From positions 3,410,001-3,474,000 of the forward strand of contig NZ_PYHR01000002.1 of NCBI RefSeq assembly GCF_003121705.1: DNA of 64,000 nt. The letters are read 5' to 3'. This document shows positions 1 through 11,231 of the stretch, piece after piece (the stretch's first letter is position 1; every line of letters starts with the position of its first letter). A program made the translations under genes and the position numbers. The notes below the pieces were generated by a model, which ran no database searches, was not told where the DNA came from, and worked only from the letters and a program-made list of their open reading frames with translations. Origin of the DNA: Serinibacter arcticus (GTDB lineage: Bacteria; Actinomycetota; Actinomycetes; Actinomycetales; Beutenbergiaceae).

Positions 1-911
1 CCGACCACGTGACCGAAGCGCTCCTCGCGGCGCTCGCGGTCGGACCAGTCGGCGCGCGCGGCGACGACCTCCTCGTGCGTGCGACCGACGAAGTTCCACC
101 ACATCAGCAGATCCTCGCGCAGCGGCTCGCCGCCGATGAGGAGGAGGCGGGTGGCGCCGTGCCGGCCGGTCGTGGGCGCCTGGAGCGCCTCGAGCCGGAG
201 CGAGGTCCGCCCGGTGCCGAGGTACAGCAGCGGCCCCTCGCCGAGGTCCTCGCCGGCGACGCGAGCGGCGCCGTCGATGAGCTGGACCGCGTGCTCGAAG
301 TCGGCGCGGAGCGGGATCTCGACGTCGGCCCCCGCGTCGAGCTCGATCTGGGCTCCGAGGATCGGCGAGTGGACGGTCGCGGGCGAGGCCCCGCCGTCGT
401 GCTCCCCGAGGAACACCGTCACGCGGATGCCGGGTCGCTCGAGGACGGGCAGGTCGGCCACGTGCTCGAAGGCGCGAGGAACGCGCCGCGCCTCCTCCGG
501 CAGCGCCACCCAGAGCTGCAGGCCGCGCGCGCCGACGTCGTCGACCATGAACTCGGAGTGGGCGACGCCGTCGCCGCTCGTCATGAGGTTGAGCTCGCCG
601 GCGCGGAGCAGCTGCTCGGAGCCGAGCGAGTCGCGGTGGAGCATCTGCCCGGACAGCGGCCACGTCACGGTCTGGAGCCCGATGTGTGGGTGCGGCAGCA
701 CGTTCATCGGTGTCTCGCCGGGCACGAACGCGTCCAGGAAGCACCACGCCCCGACGGTGGACAGCGCGCGGTGCGGCAGCGTCCGGGAGACGACGGCGGA
801 ACGGACACCACCGAGCGGGACGTCGCGCGCCTCGTACCGCTCCAGCACGGGGGCGTTCGCGGCGTCGGCCGGGCAGGACTGCTCGGCGGGACGGGCCTCG
901 AGATCGGTCAT
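1..911 (-). CDS. Pirin family protein (3' end outside window)
   Basis: A minus-strand frame opens with ATG at 909-911 and is still open at base 1, giving at least 303 residues of the N-terminal part. The translation contains the pirin signature PHPHIGLQT around residue 75 with H and E metal-ligand candidates, then HRDSLGSEQ and the second-cupin region FLGEHDGGASPATVHSP. Pirins are bicupin proteins binding one metal ion; some are quercetinases, others transcriptional cofactors, and sequence alone does not choose between them. The C-terminus lies outside the window. The gene diverges from the giant surface-protein gene at 1224. Confidence 0.9.
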   Translation of the reverse strand, partial: MTDLEARPAEQSCPADAANAPVLERYEARDVPLGGVRSAVVSRTLPHRALSTVGAWCFLDAFVPGETPMNVLPHPHIGLQTVTWPLSGQMLHRDSLGSEQLLRAGELNLMTSGDGVAHSEFMVDDVGARGLQLWVALPEEARRVPRAFEHVADLPVLERPGIRVTVFLGEHDGGASPATVHSPILGAQIELDAGADVEIPLRADFEHAVQLIDGAARVAGEDLGEGPLLYLGTGRTSLRLEALQAPTTGRHGATRLLLIGGEPLREDLLMWWNFVGRTHEEVVAARADWSDRERREERFGHVV

Positions 912-1223
912 GGGGCCATCCTTCCCCCTCGGCGCTCGTCGCGCCCCGCTCCGTGCACGACCTCGGGCACGGCAGCGCGGTGCGCGAAGAAGATCGACGG
1001 GCACGAGGAGGTGTTCACGAATGTCAAAGAATGCACAACGGACTGCGAGAGCGGAGAAATTCGCCTCTTACCGGCATAAAGCACGGCCGAAAGATCCCGC
1101 AATTCTTAGGTAATGCGAAAAGTCAAAGGCGCCGCTAACGTTTCGCCCACGTGCGGTGCGGCCACGTGGCCACCGCCGGCTCGACCGAGCCGGCGCATGC
1201 GGAACTCCTCCCCAAGGTGCGAC
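912..1223. promoter_or_regulatory. Divergent intergenic region, pirin / giant surface protein
   Basis: 312 bases without a gene. The stretch around 1010-1140 is visibly richer in A and T than its surroundings and probably holds the promoters of both divergent genes, but I could not assign convincing -35/-10 boxes. On the surface-protein side there is a 12-bp palindrome GGCCACGTGGCC (1160-1171) and a perfect 9-bp hairpin, GCCGGCTCG at 1175-1183 and CGAGCCGGC at 1186-1194. The hairpin sits directly before an in-frame ATG at 1197, which favours the later ATG at 1224 as the real start. Confidence 0.5.
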
Positions 1224-4200
1224 ATGCGACTTCGATCTTCTGGGCGACACGCGGAGCGGCGATCCGCCCGGCGACGCCAGCTCCGTTCTCTCTCTGCGGC
1301 CGTCGTAACGACGGCCCTCGTCCTCGCCGGGGGCTCCTCGGCGATCGCCGGGCCCGCCGACTCCTCCCGAGCCTCGGCCCAGTTCCTCTCCGGCGGCATC
1401 CTGACCGGCATCGATCTCGACGACGTCGTCGGGCTCGGCGGTTCGGCCGCCGTGAACAACGGCCAGTCCTTCGATGTCGTCGACGCGGCTGACCTCGACC
1501 TCACCGCCCTGAACCTGCTCGGTGTCTCGCTGCCGGGAGGCCTCGACCTGCCTCTGGGTGACGTGCTCCAGCTGGGCGCCGTCAACCAGTACGCCGAGGC
1601 GTCTGACCTCGGGGTCTCGCGCGCCGCGTCCGGTGCCGTCAGCGACGACGGCGCCGTGTCGGTCAGCGGAGGCGACGGGTTCCCGGCGTCGGCCGGCCTG
1701 CGCCTGCAGCCGTTGCTCGGCCCGCTCAGCTCGACGATCGGCGACCTGCAGCTCGACCTCGAGGCCGTCACCGGCGTCGCCTCCCTCGACGCCTCCCAGG
1801 TCGGCGACCCGGCGGAGGAGTGCACCGACCTCTCCGACCCGACGCACTGCCTGGACTACTCGATCGCCGGCGGTGAGCTCCGGGTCGACCTGCCCGCCAT
1901 CACCACTCTGACCGCGACGCTCACGGGTCCGGGCGGAGTCGCCTCGACCGTGGACGGCACGGTCGACGAGCTCGTCGGTCCGAACGGGTTGATCGCCGGC
2001 GCCCTCGTGACGCTGAACTCGGCGCTCGAGCCCCTGATCGGCAACGACGCGCTCACCGTGACGCTCGAGACCGACGTCACCGGCGCGCTGAACGCCGTCC
2101 TCGACACCCCGCTGACCGAGGACGGCAGCGCCGTCTCGATCAACCTGCGCACGGGCCGCATCACCGCCGACCTCGACGCGCTGCTCTCCTCGACGCCCGG
2201 CGTCGGGACGGGGCTGGCGAACCTCGACCCGAGCACCGAGATCCTCTCGGCACCCGTGCTCGCCGAGCTCGTCAGCCAGGTCACCGGGCTGCTGAACCAG
2301 GTCCCGGAGCTGGTGAACACCGCGCTGACCGAGACGCTTCAGGCTGCTGACCTCACCGTCGCCGCGAACGTCTGCCTCGCCGGGAGCGCACCGGACTGCA
2401 CCACCCCCTTCGTCGACCTGGGCACTGGCATCAACGTCAACGTCTCCGGGACCGTGCAGCAGCTCATCGACCGCGACCCGGAGGCCACGGCCACCATCAC
2501 CGTCAAGGCTCTCGGCCTCCCGATCACGATCTCCGCGGACGCCCTGCTCTCGACCCTCCTCGCCCCGATCACCACCGCCCTGTTCGACCCGACCACCGGC
2601 GTCATCGCCACCGTCACCGGCAGCACCTCGGCGCTGACCGGCGCCGTCACCGGCGTGATCGGTGGTCTCGCCACCCCGCTGCAGGCGATCAACGGCATCG
2701 TCTCGATCCTCGGCAACGTGCAGCAGCACTCCGGCGGCGTCCACCGCGAGACCGCCCTGTCGGTGACGCTGCTGGGTGGCATCGCGGGCGGCGTCGTGGT
2801 CAACCTCGGCCAGGCGCAGGTCGGGGAGAACGTCGTGGTCACCGTGCCCACGGCCGACGCGCTCAGCCCCACGTCCGGACCTGCCGCCGGCGGCCAGACC
2901 GTCACCGTGACGGGGTCCGGCTTCGTCGCGGGACAGACCAGCGTCACCATCGGTGGCATCACGGTCCCGGCGGACTCCGTCGCCGTGACCAGCGCGACGT
3001 CGCTCACGTTCACCACCCCCGCCCACGCTGCCGGCCCCGTCGACGTCACCGTCACGAGCCTGGGCGGCACGACCGCGCCGCTGGGCTACACCTACGTCGC
3101 GGCCCCGACCGCCGCGAGCATCGCCCCGGCCTTCGGCCCGGTGGCCGGTGGTCAGACCGTGACGATCAACGGCAGCGGATTCGTCGTCGGAGCCACGACC
3201 GTCACGATCGACGGACTCACGGTCCCGGCGACGGTGAACAGCCCGGTGCAGCTCACCTTCGTCACCCCGGCGCACGCCGCCGGGCCGGTCCAGGTCACAG
3301 CCACCACCCCGGGCGGGACCAGCGGGGCCCTGACGTACACCTACCTCGACACCCCGGTGGCGTCGTCGCTCACGCCCGATGCCGGACCGATCGCCGGCGG
3401 CCAGAGCGTCACGATCACCGGTGACGGTTTCGTCGCGGGTCTGACGTGGGTGAACGTCGACGGCGTCCAGCTCCCGCTCAGCTCAGTGTCGGTGACGAGC
3501 TCGACGTCCCTGACCTTCACGACCCCGGCGCACGCCGTCGGACCGGTGCCGGTCACCGTCACGACGCTCGGCGGCACGTCCGCGCCGCTGACCTACACCT
3601 ACGTGGACCAGCCCGTCACGTTCTTCCTGACCCCGCCGTCCGGACCGGAGGCCGGTGGCAACAACGTGCTGGTCATCGGTGACCGGTTCGTGCCCGGCGC
3701 CACGACCGTGGCGATCGACGGGGCGCCGGTCCCGGGGACGGTCATCGTCCTCAACCCGACGATCCTCCTCTACACCGCCCCGGCGCACGCCCCCGGCCCG
3801 GTGGCCGTGACGGTCACGACGGCGGGCGGGACCTCGGCTCCTCTCGTTTACACCTACCTCCCGGCACCCTCGATCGCCGGGCTCGACCCGACGTCGGGCC
3901 CGGTCGCCGGTGGCACCTCGGTCACGGTGACGGGCGAGGACTTCACACCCGACGCGTTCGTCGCGGTCGACGGCGTTCCCGTCGACGCCGCGGATGTCAC
4001 GGTCGTCTCGGAGACCGAGCTGACCTACGTCAGCCCGGCGCACCCCGCCGGTGCTGTGGACGTGACGGTAACGACGCCGGGTGGTACGTCCGCCCCGTTG
4101 ACGTTCACCTACCTGGACGCGCCGACGCTGAGCACGCTCGACCCCGACTCCGGCCCCGTCGCGGGTGGGACGACGGTGACGGTGTCCGGTGCCGGATTCG

Positions 4201-7200
4201 TGGCGGGCGCGTTCGTCACGGTCGACGGCGTTCCCGTCGACGCCGCGGATGTCACGGTCGTCTCGGAGACCGAGCTGACCTACGTCAGCCCGGCGCACCC
4301 CGCCGGTGCCGTGGATGTGACGGTAACGACGCCGGGTGGTACGTCCGCCCCGTTGACGTTCACCTACCTGGACGCGCCGACGCTGAGCACGCTCGACCCC
4401 GACTCCGGCCCCGTCGCGGGTGGGACGACGGTGACGGTGTCCGGTGCCGGATTCGTGGCGGGCACGGTCGTGACGGTGGACGGCACCGACGTGCCGGCCG
4501 CGGATGTCACGGTCGTCTCGGAGACCGAGTTGACCTACGTCAGCCCGGCACACCCCGCCGGTGCCGTGGATGTGACAGTGACGACGCCGGGTGGTACGTC
4601 CGCCCCGTTGACGTTCACCTACCTCGACGCCCCGACGGCGGCCTCGCTCACCCCCGAGCAGGGTCCGGTCGAGGGCGGTACCACGGTCACCGTGACGGGG
4701 ACCGACTTCGTGCCGGGGGCGGTCGTGACGGTGGACGGCACCGAGGTGCCGGCCGCCGACGTCGCGGTCGTCTCGGAGTCCGAGCTGACCTACGTCAGCC
4801 CGGCGCACCCCGCCGGTGCGGTGGACGTGACGGTCACGACGCCGGGCGGCACGTCCGCCCCGCTGACGTTCACCTACCTCGACGCCCCGACGGCGGCCTC
4901 GCTCACCCCCGAGCAGGGTCCGGTCGAGGGCGGCACCACGGTCACCGTGACGGGGACCGACTTCGTGCCGGGCGCGGTCGTGACGGTGGACGGCATCGAG
5001 GTGCCGGCCGCGGATGTCACGGTCGTCTCGGAGACCGAGCTGACCTACGTCAGCCCGGCGCACCCCGCCGGTGCGGTGGACGTGACGGTCACGACGCCGG
5101 GCGGCACGTCCGCCCCGCTGACGTTCACCTACCTCGACGCGCCGACGGCGGGTTCGCTCACCCCGGACTCCGGTCCGATCGCGGGTGGCAACCTCGTCGT
5201 CGTGACGGGCACCGGCTTCACGCCGGGCACCGTCGTCACGGTCGACGGTCTGCCGGCCTCGGTCACGGTGGAGTCCGCCACCCAGCTCACCTACCTCGCT
5301 CCGGCGCACCCCGCCGGTCCGGTGGACGTCGTGGTGACGACGGCCGGGGCACCTCCGCCCCGCTGACGTACACCTACCTGGACGCTCCGACGTTGGAGAG
5401 CCTCTCCCCGACCTCTGGTCCGGTCGCGGGCGGCACGACCGTCACGGTGACCGGTACCGACCTGGTCGCCGGTTCGGTGGTCACGGTCGACGGCATCGCG
5501 GTTCCCGCCGCGGACGTCACGGTTGTCTCGGACACCGAGCTGACCTACGTCAGCCCGGCGCACCCCGCTGGGGCCGTGGACGTGACGGTGACGACGCCGG
5601 GCGGCACGTCCGGCCCGCTCACGTTCACCTACCTGGACTTCCCGACCGTGACCGACCTGATCCCGACGTCGGGTCCGGTCGCGGGCGGGACCGGGGTCAC
5701 AGTGACGGGCACCGGCTTCGTGCCGGGCGCCGTCGTCACCATCGACGGCGTGGCAGTCGCTCCGATCGCCGTCACCGTCCTCTCCTCGACGCAGCTCGTG
5801 TTCAGCACACCGCCGCACGCTGCCGGTCCGGTCGCGGTCACGGTCATCACTCCGGGAGGCACGAGCAACCCGGGAACCTTCACCTATCTCGACATCCCGA
5901 CGGCGACCTCGCTGGACCCGACGGCCGGTCCGGTCGCGGGTGGGACGCCGGTCACGGTGACGGGCACGAACCTCGCTCCGGGGTCGGTCGTCTCGGTCGA
6001 CGGTGTCGACGTGGAGACCGAGGTCGGTGAGGACGGGACGACCGTCTCGTTCGTCACGCCGGAGCACGCGGCTGGTCCGGTCGATGTGGTGGTGACGACC
6101 CCGGGCGGTGTCACCGCGCCGCTGACGTTCACCTACGTGGACGTGCCGACGGCGATCTCGCTGGACCCGACGGCCGGTCCGGTCGCCGGGGGCACGGAGG
6201 TCACGCTGACCGGTACCAACCTGGTGCCGGGGTCGGTCGTCTCGGTCGACGGTGTGGACGTGCCGACGGTCGTCGGTGAGGACGGGACCACGGTCTCGTT
6301 CGTCACCCCGGAGCACGAGGCCGGTCCGGTGGACGTCGTGGTGACGACCCCGGGCGGGGTCACCGAGCCGCTGACGTTCACCTACGTCGACGTGCCGACG
6401 GCGACCTCGCTGGACCCGACGGCCGGTCCGGTCGCGGGTGGGACGCCGGTCACGGTGACGGGCACGAACTTCGTGCCGGGGTCGGTCGTCTCGATCGACG
6501 GCGTCGACGTGGAGACCGAGGTGGGTGAGGACGGGACGACCGTCTCGTTCGTCACGCCGGAACACGCCGCTGGTCCGGTCGAGGTTGTCGTGACGACCCC
6601 GGGCGGGGTCACGGCGCCGCTGACGTTCACCTATGTGGATGTCCCGACGGCGATCTCGCTGGACCCGACGGCCGGTCCGATCGCGGGTGGAACGCCGGTG
6701 ACGGTGACGGGCACGAACTTCGTGCCGGGTTCGGTCGTCAGCATTGACGGTGTCGATGTCGAGACGACGGTGGGTGAGGACGGGACCACGGTCTCGTTCG
6801 TCACGCCGGAGCACGACGCCGGTCCCGTGGATGTCGTGGTGACGACGCCGGGAGGGGTCACCGCCCCGCTGACGTTCACCTACGTGGATGTCCCGACGGC
6901 GATCTCGCTGGACCCGACGGCCGGTCCGGTCGCCGGGAACACCGAGGTCACGGTCACGGGCACGAACTTCGTCCCGGGTTCGGTCGTGAGCATCGACGGT
7001 GTCGATGTCGAGACGACGGTGGGTGAGGACGGGACCACGGTCTCGTTCGTCACCCCTGTGCACGAGGCCGGTCCGGTGGATGTCGTGGTGACGACGCCGG
7101 GCGGGGTCACCGAGCCGCTGACGTTCACCTACGTGGACGTGCCGACGGCGATCTCGCTGGACCCGACGGCCGGTCCGGTCGCGGGTGGGACGCCGGTCAC

Positions 7201-10200
7201 GGTCACGGGCACGAACTTCGTGCCCGGTTCGGTCGTCTCGATCGACGGTGAATCTGTGGAGACGACGGTGGGTGAGGACGGGACCACCGTCTCCTTCGTC
7301 ACGCCGGAGCACGAGGCTGGTCCCGTGGATGTCGTGGTGACGACGCCGGGAGGGGTCACCGCCCCGCTGACGTTCACCTACGTGGACGTACCGACGGCGA
7401 TCTCGCTGGACCCGACGGCCGGTCCGGTCGCCGGTGGCACGCCGGTCACGGTGACGGGCACGAACTTCGTGCCGGGGTCGGTCGTCTCGATCGACGGTGT
7501 CGACGTGGAGACCGAGGTCGGTGAGGACGAAACGACCGTCTCCTTCGTCACCCCGCCGCACGCCGCTGGTCCGGTCGAGGTCGTGGTGACGACCCCGGGC
7601 GGGGTCACCGCGCCGCTGACGTTCACCTACGTGGACGTCCCGACGGCAACCTCTCTCGTTCCGGACGCCGGGCCCGTGGCCGGCGGGAACATCGTGCGGA
7701 TCAACGGATCCGTCCTCGAGGCTGGCACGGTGCAGGTCGGGGGCGAGACGGCGGTCGTCGTCGCACGAGCTGTCGACGGCACCTGGATCGACTTCGTCGC
7801 ACCCGCCCAGGAGGCTGGACCGCAGCCGGTCACGGTCACGACCGCGGGCGGCGTCACCGCACCGCTCACCTACACCTACGTGGACGTGCCGACGGCGATC
7901 TCGCTGGACCCGACGGCCGGTCCGGTCGCCGGTGGCACCGAGGTCACGGTGACGGGCACGAACTTCGTGCCCGGCTCGGTCGTGAGCATCGACGGTGTTC
8001 CGGTCGAGACCGAGGTGGGTGAGGGCGGGACCACGGTCTCGTTCGTCACCCCGCCGCACGAGGCTGGTCCGGTGGACGTCGTGGTGACGACGCCGGGCGG
8101 CGAAACGGAGCCGCTGACGTTCACCTACGTGGACGTGCCGACGGCGATCTCGCTGGACCCGACGGCCGGTCCGGTCGCCGGTGGCACCGAGGTCACGGTG
8201 ACGGGCACGAACTTCGTGCCCGGCTCGGTCGTGAGCATCGACGGTGTTCCGGTCGAGACCGAGGTGGGTGAGGGCGGGACCACGGTCTCGTTCGTCACAC
8301 CGCCGCACGAGGCTGGTCCGGTGGACGTCGTGGTGACGACGCCGGGCGGCGAAACGGAGCCGCTGACGTTCACCTACGTGGACGTGCCGACGGCGACCTC
8401 GCTGGACCCGACGGCCGGTCCGGTCGCCGGTGGAACGCCGGTCACGGTCACGGGCACGAACTTCGTGCCTGGCTCGGTCGTGAGCATCGATGGTGTTGGG
8501 GTCGAGACCGAGCTGGGTGAGGACGGGACGACCGTCTCGTTCGTCACCCCGCCGCACGAGGCTGGTCCGGTGGGCGTCGTGGTGACGACGCCGGGTGGAG
8601 TCACCTCGCCGTTGACGTTCACCTATGTCAACGTCCCGACGGCGATCTCGTTGGACCCGACGGCCGGCCCTGTTGCGGGTGGGACGCCGGTGACGGTGAC
8701 CGGTACCAACCTGGTGCCGGGTTCGGTCGTGAGCATCGACGGTGTGGACGTGCCGACGGTGATCGGTGAGGACGGGACCACGGCCTCGTTCGTCACACCG
8801 CCGCACGAGGCTGGTCCGGTCGACGTCGTCGTGACGACGCCGGGTGGGGTCACCGCGCCGCTGACGTTCACCTACGTGGACGTGCCGACGGCGATCTCGT
8901 TGGACCCGACGGCCGGTCCGGTCGCGGGTGGGACGCCGGTCACGGTGACGGGCACGAACTTCGTGCCTGGCTCGGTCGTCTCGATCGACGGCGTCCCGGT
9001 GGACACCGAGCTGGGTGAGGGTGGGACCACGGTCTCGTTTGTCACTCCGGCGCACGCAGCTGGTCCGGTGGACGTTGTCGTCACTACTCCGGGTGGGGTC
9101 ACCGCGCCGCTGACGTTCACCTATGTCGACGTCCCGACGGCGATCTCGTTGGACCCGACGGCCGGTCCGGTCGCGGGTGGGACGCCGGTGACGGTGACGG
9201 GCACGAACTTCGTGCCCGGCTCGGTCGTGAGCATCGACGGTGTTTCGGTCGAGACCGAGGTGGGTGAGGACGGGACCACGGTCTCGTTCGTCACCCCTGA
9301 GCACGAGGTTGGTCCGGTGGACGTCGTCGTGACGACCCCGGGTGGGACGACGGCACCGCTGACGTTCACCTACGTCGACGTCCCGACGGCGACCTCGCTG
9401 GACCCGACGGCCGGTCCGGTCGCGGGTGGGACGCCGGTGACGGTGACGGGCACGAACTTCGTGCCCGGCTCGGTCGTGAGCATCGACGGTGTTTCGGTCG
9501 AGACCGAGGTGGGTGAGGACGGGACCACGGTCTCGTTCGTCACCCCGCCGCACGAGGCTGGTCCGGTGGACGTCGTCGTGACGACGCCGGGTGGGGTCAC
9601 TACGCCGTTGACGTTCACCTACGTCGACGTCCCGACGACCGGAAGCCTCGCGCCCGAGGTCGGTCCGGTCGCCGGTGGCACCGAGGTCACGGTGAGGGGT
9701 GCGAACTTCACGGCTGATTCGGTCGTGACGATCGACGAGTCCGAGGTCACGCCGACCGTGGTCGACGGGGAGGGCACGTCGCTGACGTTCCTGACTCCGC
9801 CTCATGCGGCCGGTCCGGTGCCGGTCTCGGTCACGACCCCGGGTGGTTCGACCGAGCCGCTCACCTTCACCTACGTAGAGGGCCCGGTCGTTCCCACGGC
9901 CGCCTCGCTGACCCCGGCGTTCGGTCCGGTCGTCGGCGGTACGGAGGTGACCGTCGCGGGTTCGGACTTCGGCGAGGGTTCGGTCGTCGTCATCGACGGT
10001 CTCGAGGTCGAGCCGACGGCGGTGAACGAGGAGGGCACGTCTCTCACGTTCCTCACCCCGGCTCACGAGGCCGGGCACGTTCCGGTCACCGTGACCACGG
10101 CGAGCGGCACGTCAGCTCCGCTGACCTACACCTACGTGAACCTCGAGGTCGTCGTCGACGGTCCCGGTGTTCCCGGCGGAACGGTCCCGGTCACGGGCGA

Positions 10201-10813
10201 GTGCTGGCCCCCCGGAGCGACGGTGACGGTCCAGCTGCAGACCCCGGCCGGCGTGAACGTCGGTGCACCCGTCACGGTCGTGACGGATGAGGACTGCACC
10301 TTCGAGGTGGACCTTCCCATCGGCGGGACCACCCCCGCCGGCGGATACCAGGTCGTCGTGACCGACGAGCTGGGCAACAGCACCGTCGTCCCCGTCCAGG
10401 TGGTGAACCCGGCACTGACGATCGACCGGGCTCGCCAGTCGAGGAGTGCGGGCGAGTCCAACACCGTTCGAGGGAGCGCGTGGGAGCCGGGCGTCGGCGT
10501 CGTGCTGATGACCTACTCGACCCCGCGGTCGCTCGGCACCGTGATCCCGCTCGCGGACGGGACCTTCGCGGTCACGTTCGACACGAGGGGCTACGAGATC
10601 GGGACCCACACGGTCCAGGCCACGCAGACCCGGAGCAACGGGCAGGTCGTCGTCAGGCAGGTCACGTTCGAGATCACCGCGGCGACGCGGAGCGGTGGAG
10701 GCCTCGCCACCACGGGCGCCGGAGTCCTGCCGGTCGCCATCGGTGCGCTGGTCCTGATCTCCGCAGGTGCCGGTCTGATGGTCCGACGCCGCCAGCAGGG
10801 AGGCCGCGTCTGA
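1224..10813 (+). CDS. Giant secreted IPT/TIG-repeat surface protein, choice-of-anchor G type, sortase-anchored (one frameshift at 5346-5349)
   Basis: Read as two frames: 1224-5366 (a frame also open from ATG 1113) and onward to 10813 (first ATG in the second frame 5393). Adding one G at 5346-5349 joins them into about 3196 residues with unbroken repeats. ATG 1224 has AAGGTG just upstream and gives an Arg-rich signal peptide (core LSAAVVTTALVLAGG, cleavage near SAIAG). Residues about 45-535 resemble the actinobacterial choice-of-anchor G region. From about residue 540 to 2970 come some 29 IPT/TIG immunoglobulin-like repeats, each with SLDPTAGPVAGG-like and PHEAGPVDVVVTTPGG-like motifs. A roughly 225-residue tail ends in LATTG (10703-10717), a hydrophobic helix and RRR, the class E sortase (LAxTG) pattern. 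It is probably a cell-wall stalk or adhesin; the ligand is unknown. Confidence 0.85.
5346..5349 (+). other. Frameshift site: G run one base short
   Basis: The first frame runs VVTTAG then APPPR and stops at 5366. Inserting one G in the run 5346-5349 restores VVTTAGGTSAPLTYTYLDAP, exactly the motif found at this place in neighbouring repeats, and continues into the second frame. The break is therefore a -1 change in a homopolymer within one gene, not two genes. Confidence 0.9.
5884..9618 (+). repeat. 15 tandem 249-bp units encoding IPT/TIG domains
   Basis: Unit borders fall every 249 bases (5884, 6133, 6382 ... 9370), each encoding 83 residues that start near TYVDVPTAISLDPTAGPVAGG. Fourteen units are highly similar; the one at 7627-7875 is clearly divergent (it carries NIVRINGSVLEAGTVQVGG). 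Units 7876-8124 and 8125-8373 differ by a single base (CACCCC versus CACACC), which marks a recent duplication. The array is a hotspot for copy-number change and for misassembly. Confidence 0.95.
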
Positions 10814-10833
10814 TCGCGCTGACGCGGTAGCAG

Positions 10834-10875
10834 CGCCGCCCCGCGTCACCCCTCACGGGGTGGCGCGGGGCGGCG
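10834..10875. terminator. Bidirectional hairpin terminator
   Basis: Arms CGCCGCCCCGCGTCACCCC (10834-10852) and its complement at 10857-10875 form a 19-bp stem with one G-T pair and a 4-base loop. It lies between the convergent ends of the giant surface gene (10813) and the small acetyltransferase gene (10897), so it can serve both. The following T stretch is short. Confidence 0.85.
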
Positions 10876-10896
10876 TCGTTCCCGGCCGAGGGCCCG

Positions 10897-11199
10897 TCAG
10901 GCCTGGAAGCCCTCGGGCACCTCGGTGAGGGCGGCGTCGTGCTGGTGGTTCTTGGTGAGCCAGTGCACGACGTACGGGCAGGTCGCGGCGAACGCGCCGC
11001 CGCGCTGGGCGACGTCGGCGATCGCCCCGTCCACCAGGACACCGGCCAGGCCGCGGCCCTCGAAGTCGTCCTGGATGACCGTGTGGGTGAAGATCGTGAC
11101 GCCGCCCGAGACCTCGTAGGCGGCGATGCCGGCGAAGGCGTCGTCGACACGGATCTCGTAGCGGCTGCGCTCGGAGCGGTGGGTGACGTCGGTGCTCAT
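10897..11199 (-). CDS. Small GNAT-fold N-acetyltransferase (YjdJ type)
   Basis: 100 residues starting with ATG at 11197-11199. The sequence IFTHTVIQDDFEGRGLAGVLVDGAI carries the shortened acetyl-CoA pyrophosphate loop (GRGLAG), followed by ATCPYVVHWLTKN, the pattern of the compact YjdJ-type GCN5-related family. Members are roughly this size and lack the N-terminal part of normal GNATs; their substrates are generally unknown. It follows the GNAT-VOC gene by 32 bases on the same strand and may be co-transcribed with it and mgtE. Confidence 0.85.
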   Translation of the reverse strand: MSTDVTHRSERSRYEIRVDDAFAGIAAYEVSGGVTIFTHTVIQDDFEGRGLAGVLVDGAIADVAQRGGAFAATCPYVVHWLTKNHQHDAALTEVPEGFQA

Positions 11200-11231
11200 G
11201 CCCCAGTGTGGCCCGCGGAGCGGCCGGGCGG

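Noticed and set aside
5291-10078. A 1595-residue open frame on the minus strand opposite the IPT gene
   Set aside because: It mirrors the 249-bp repeats of the real gene; its Arg/His/Asp-rich translation matches no fold, and it is open only because of codon bias at high GC.
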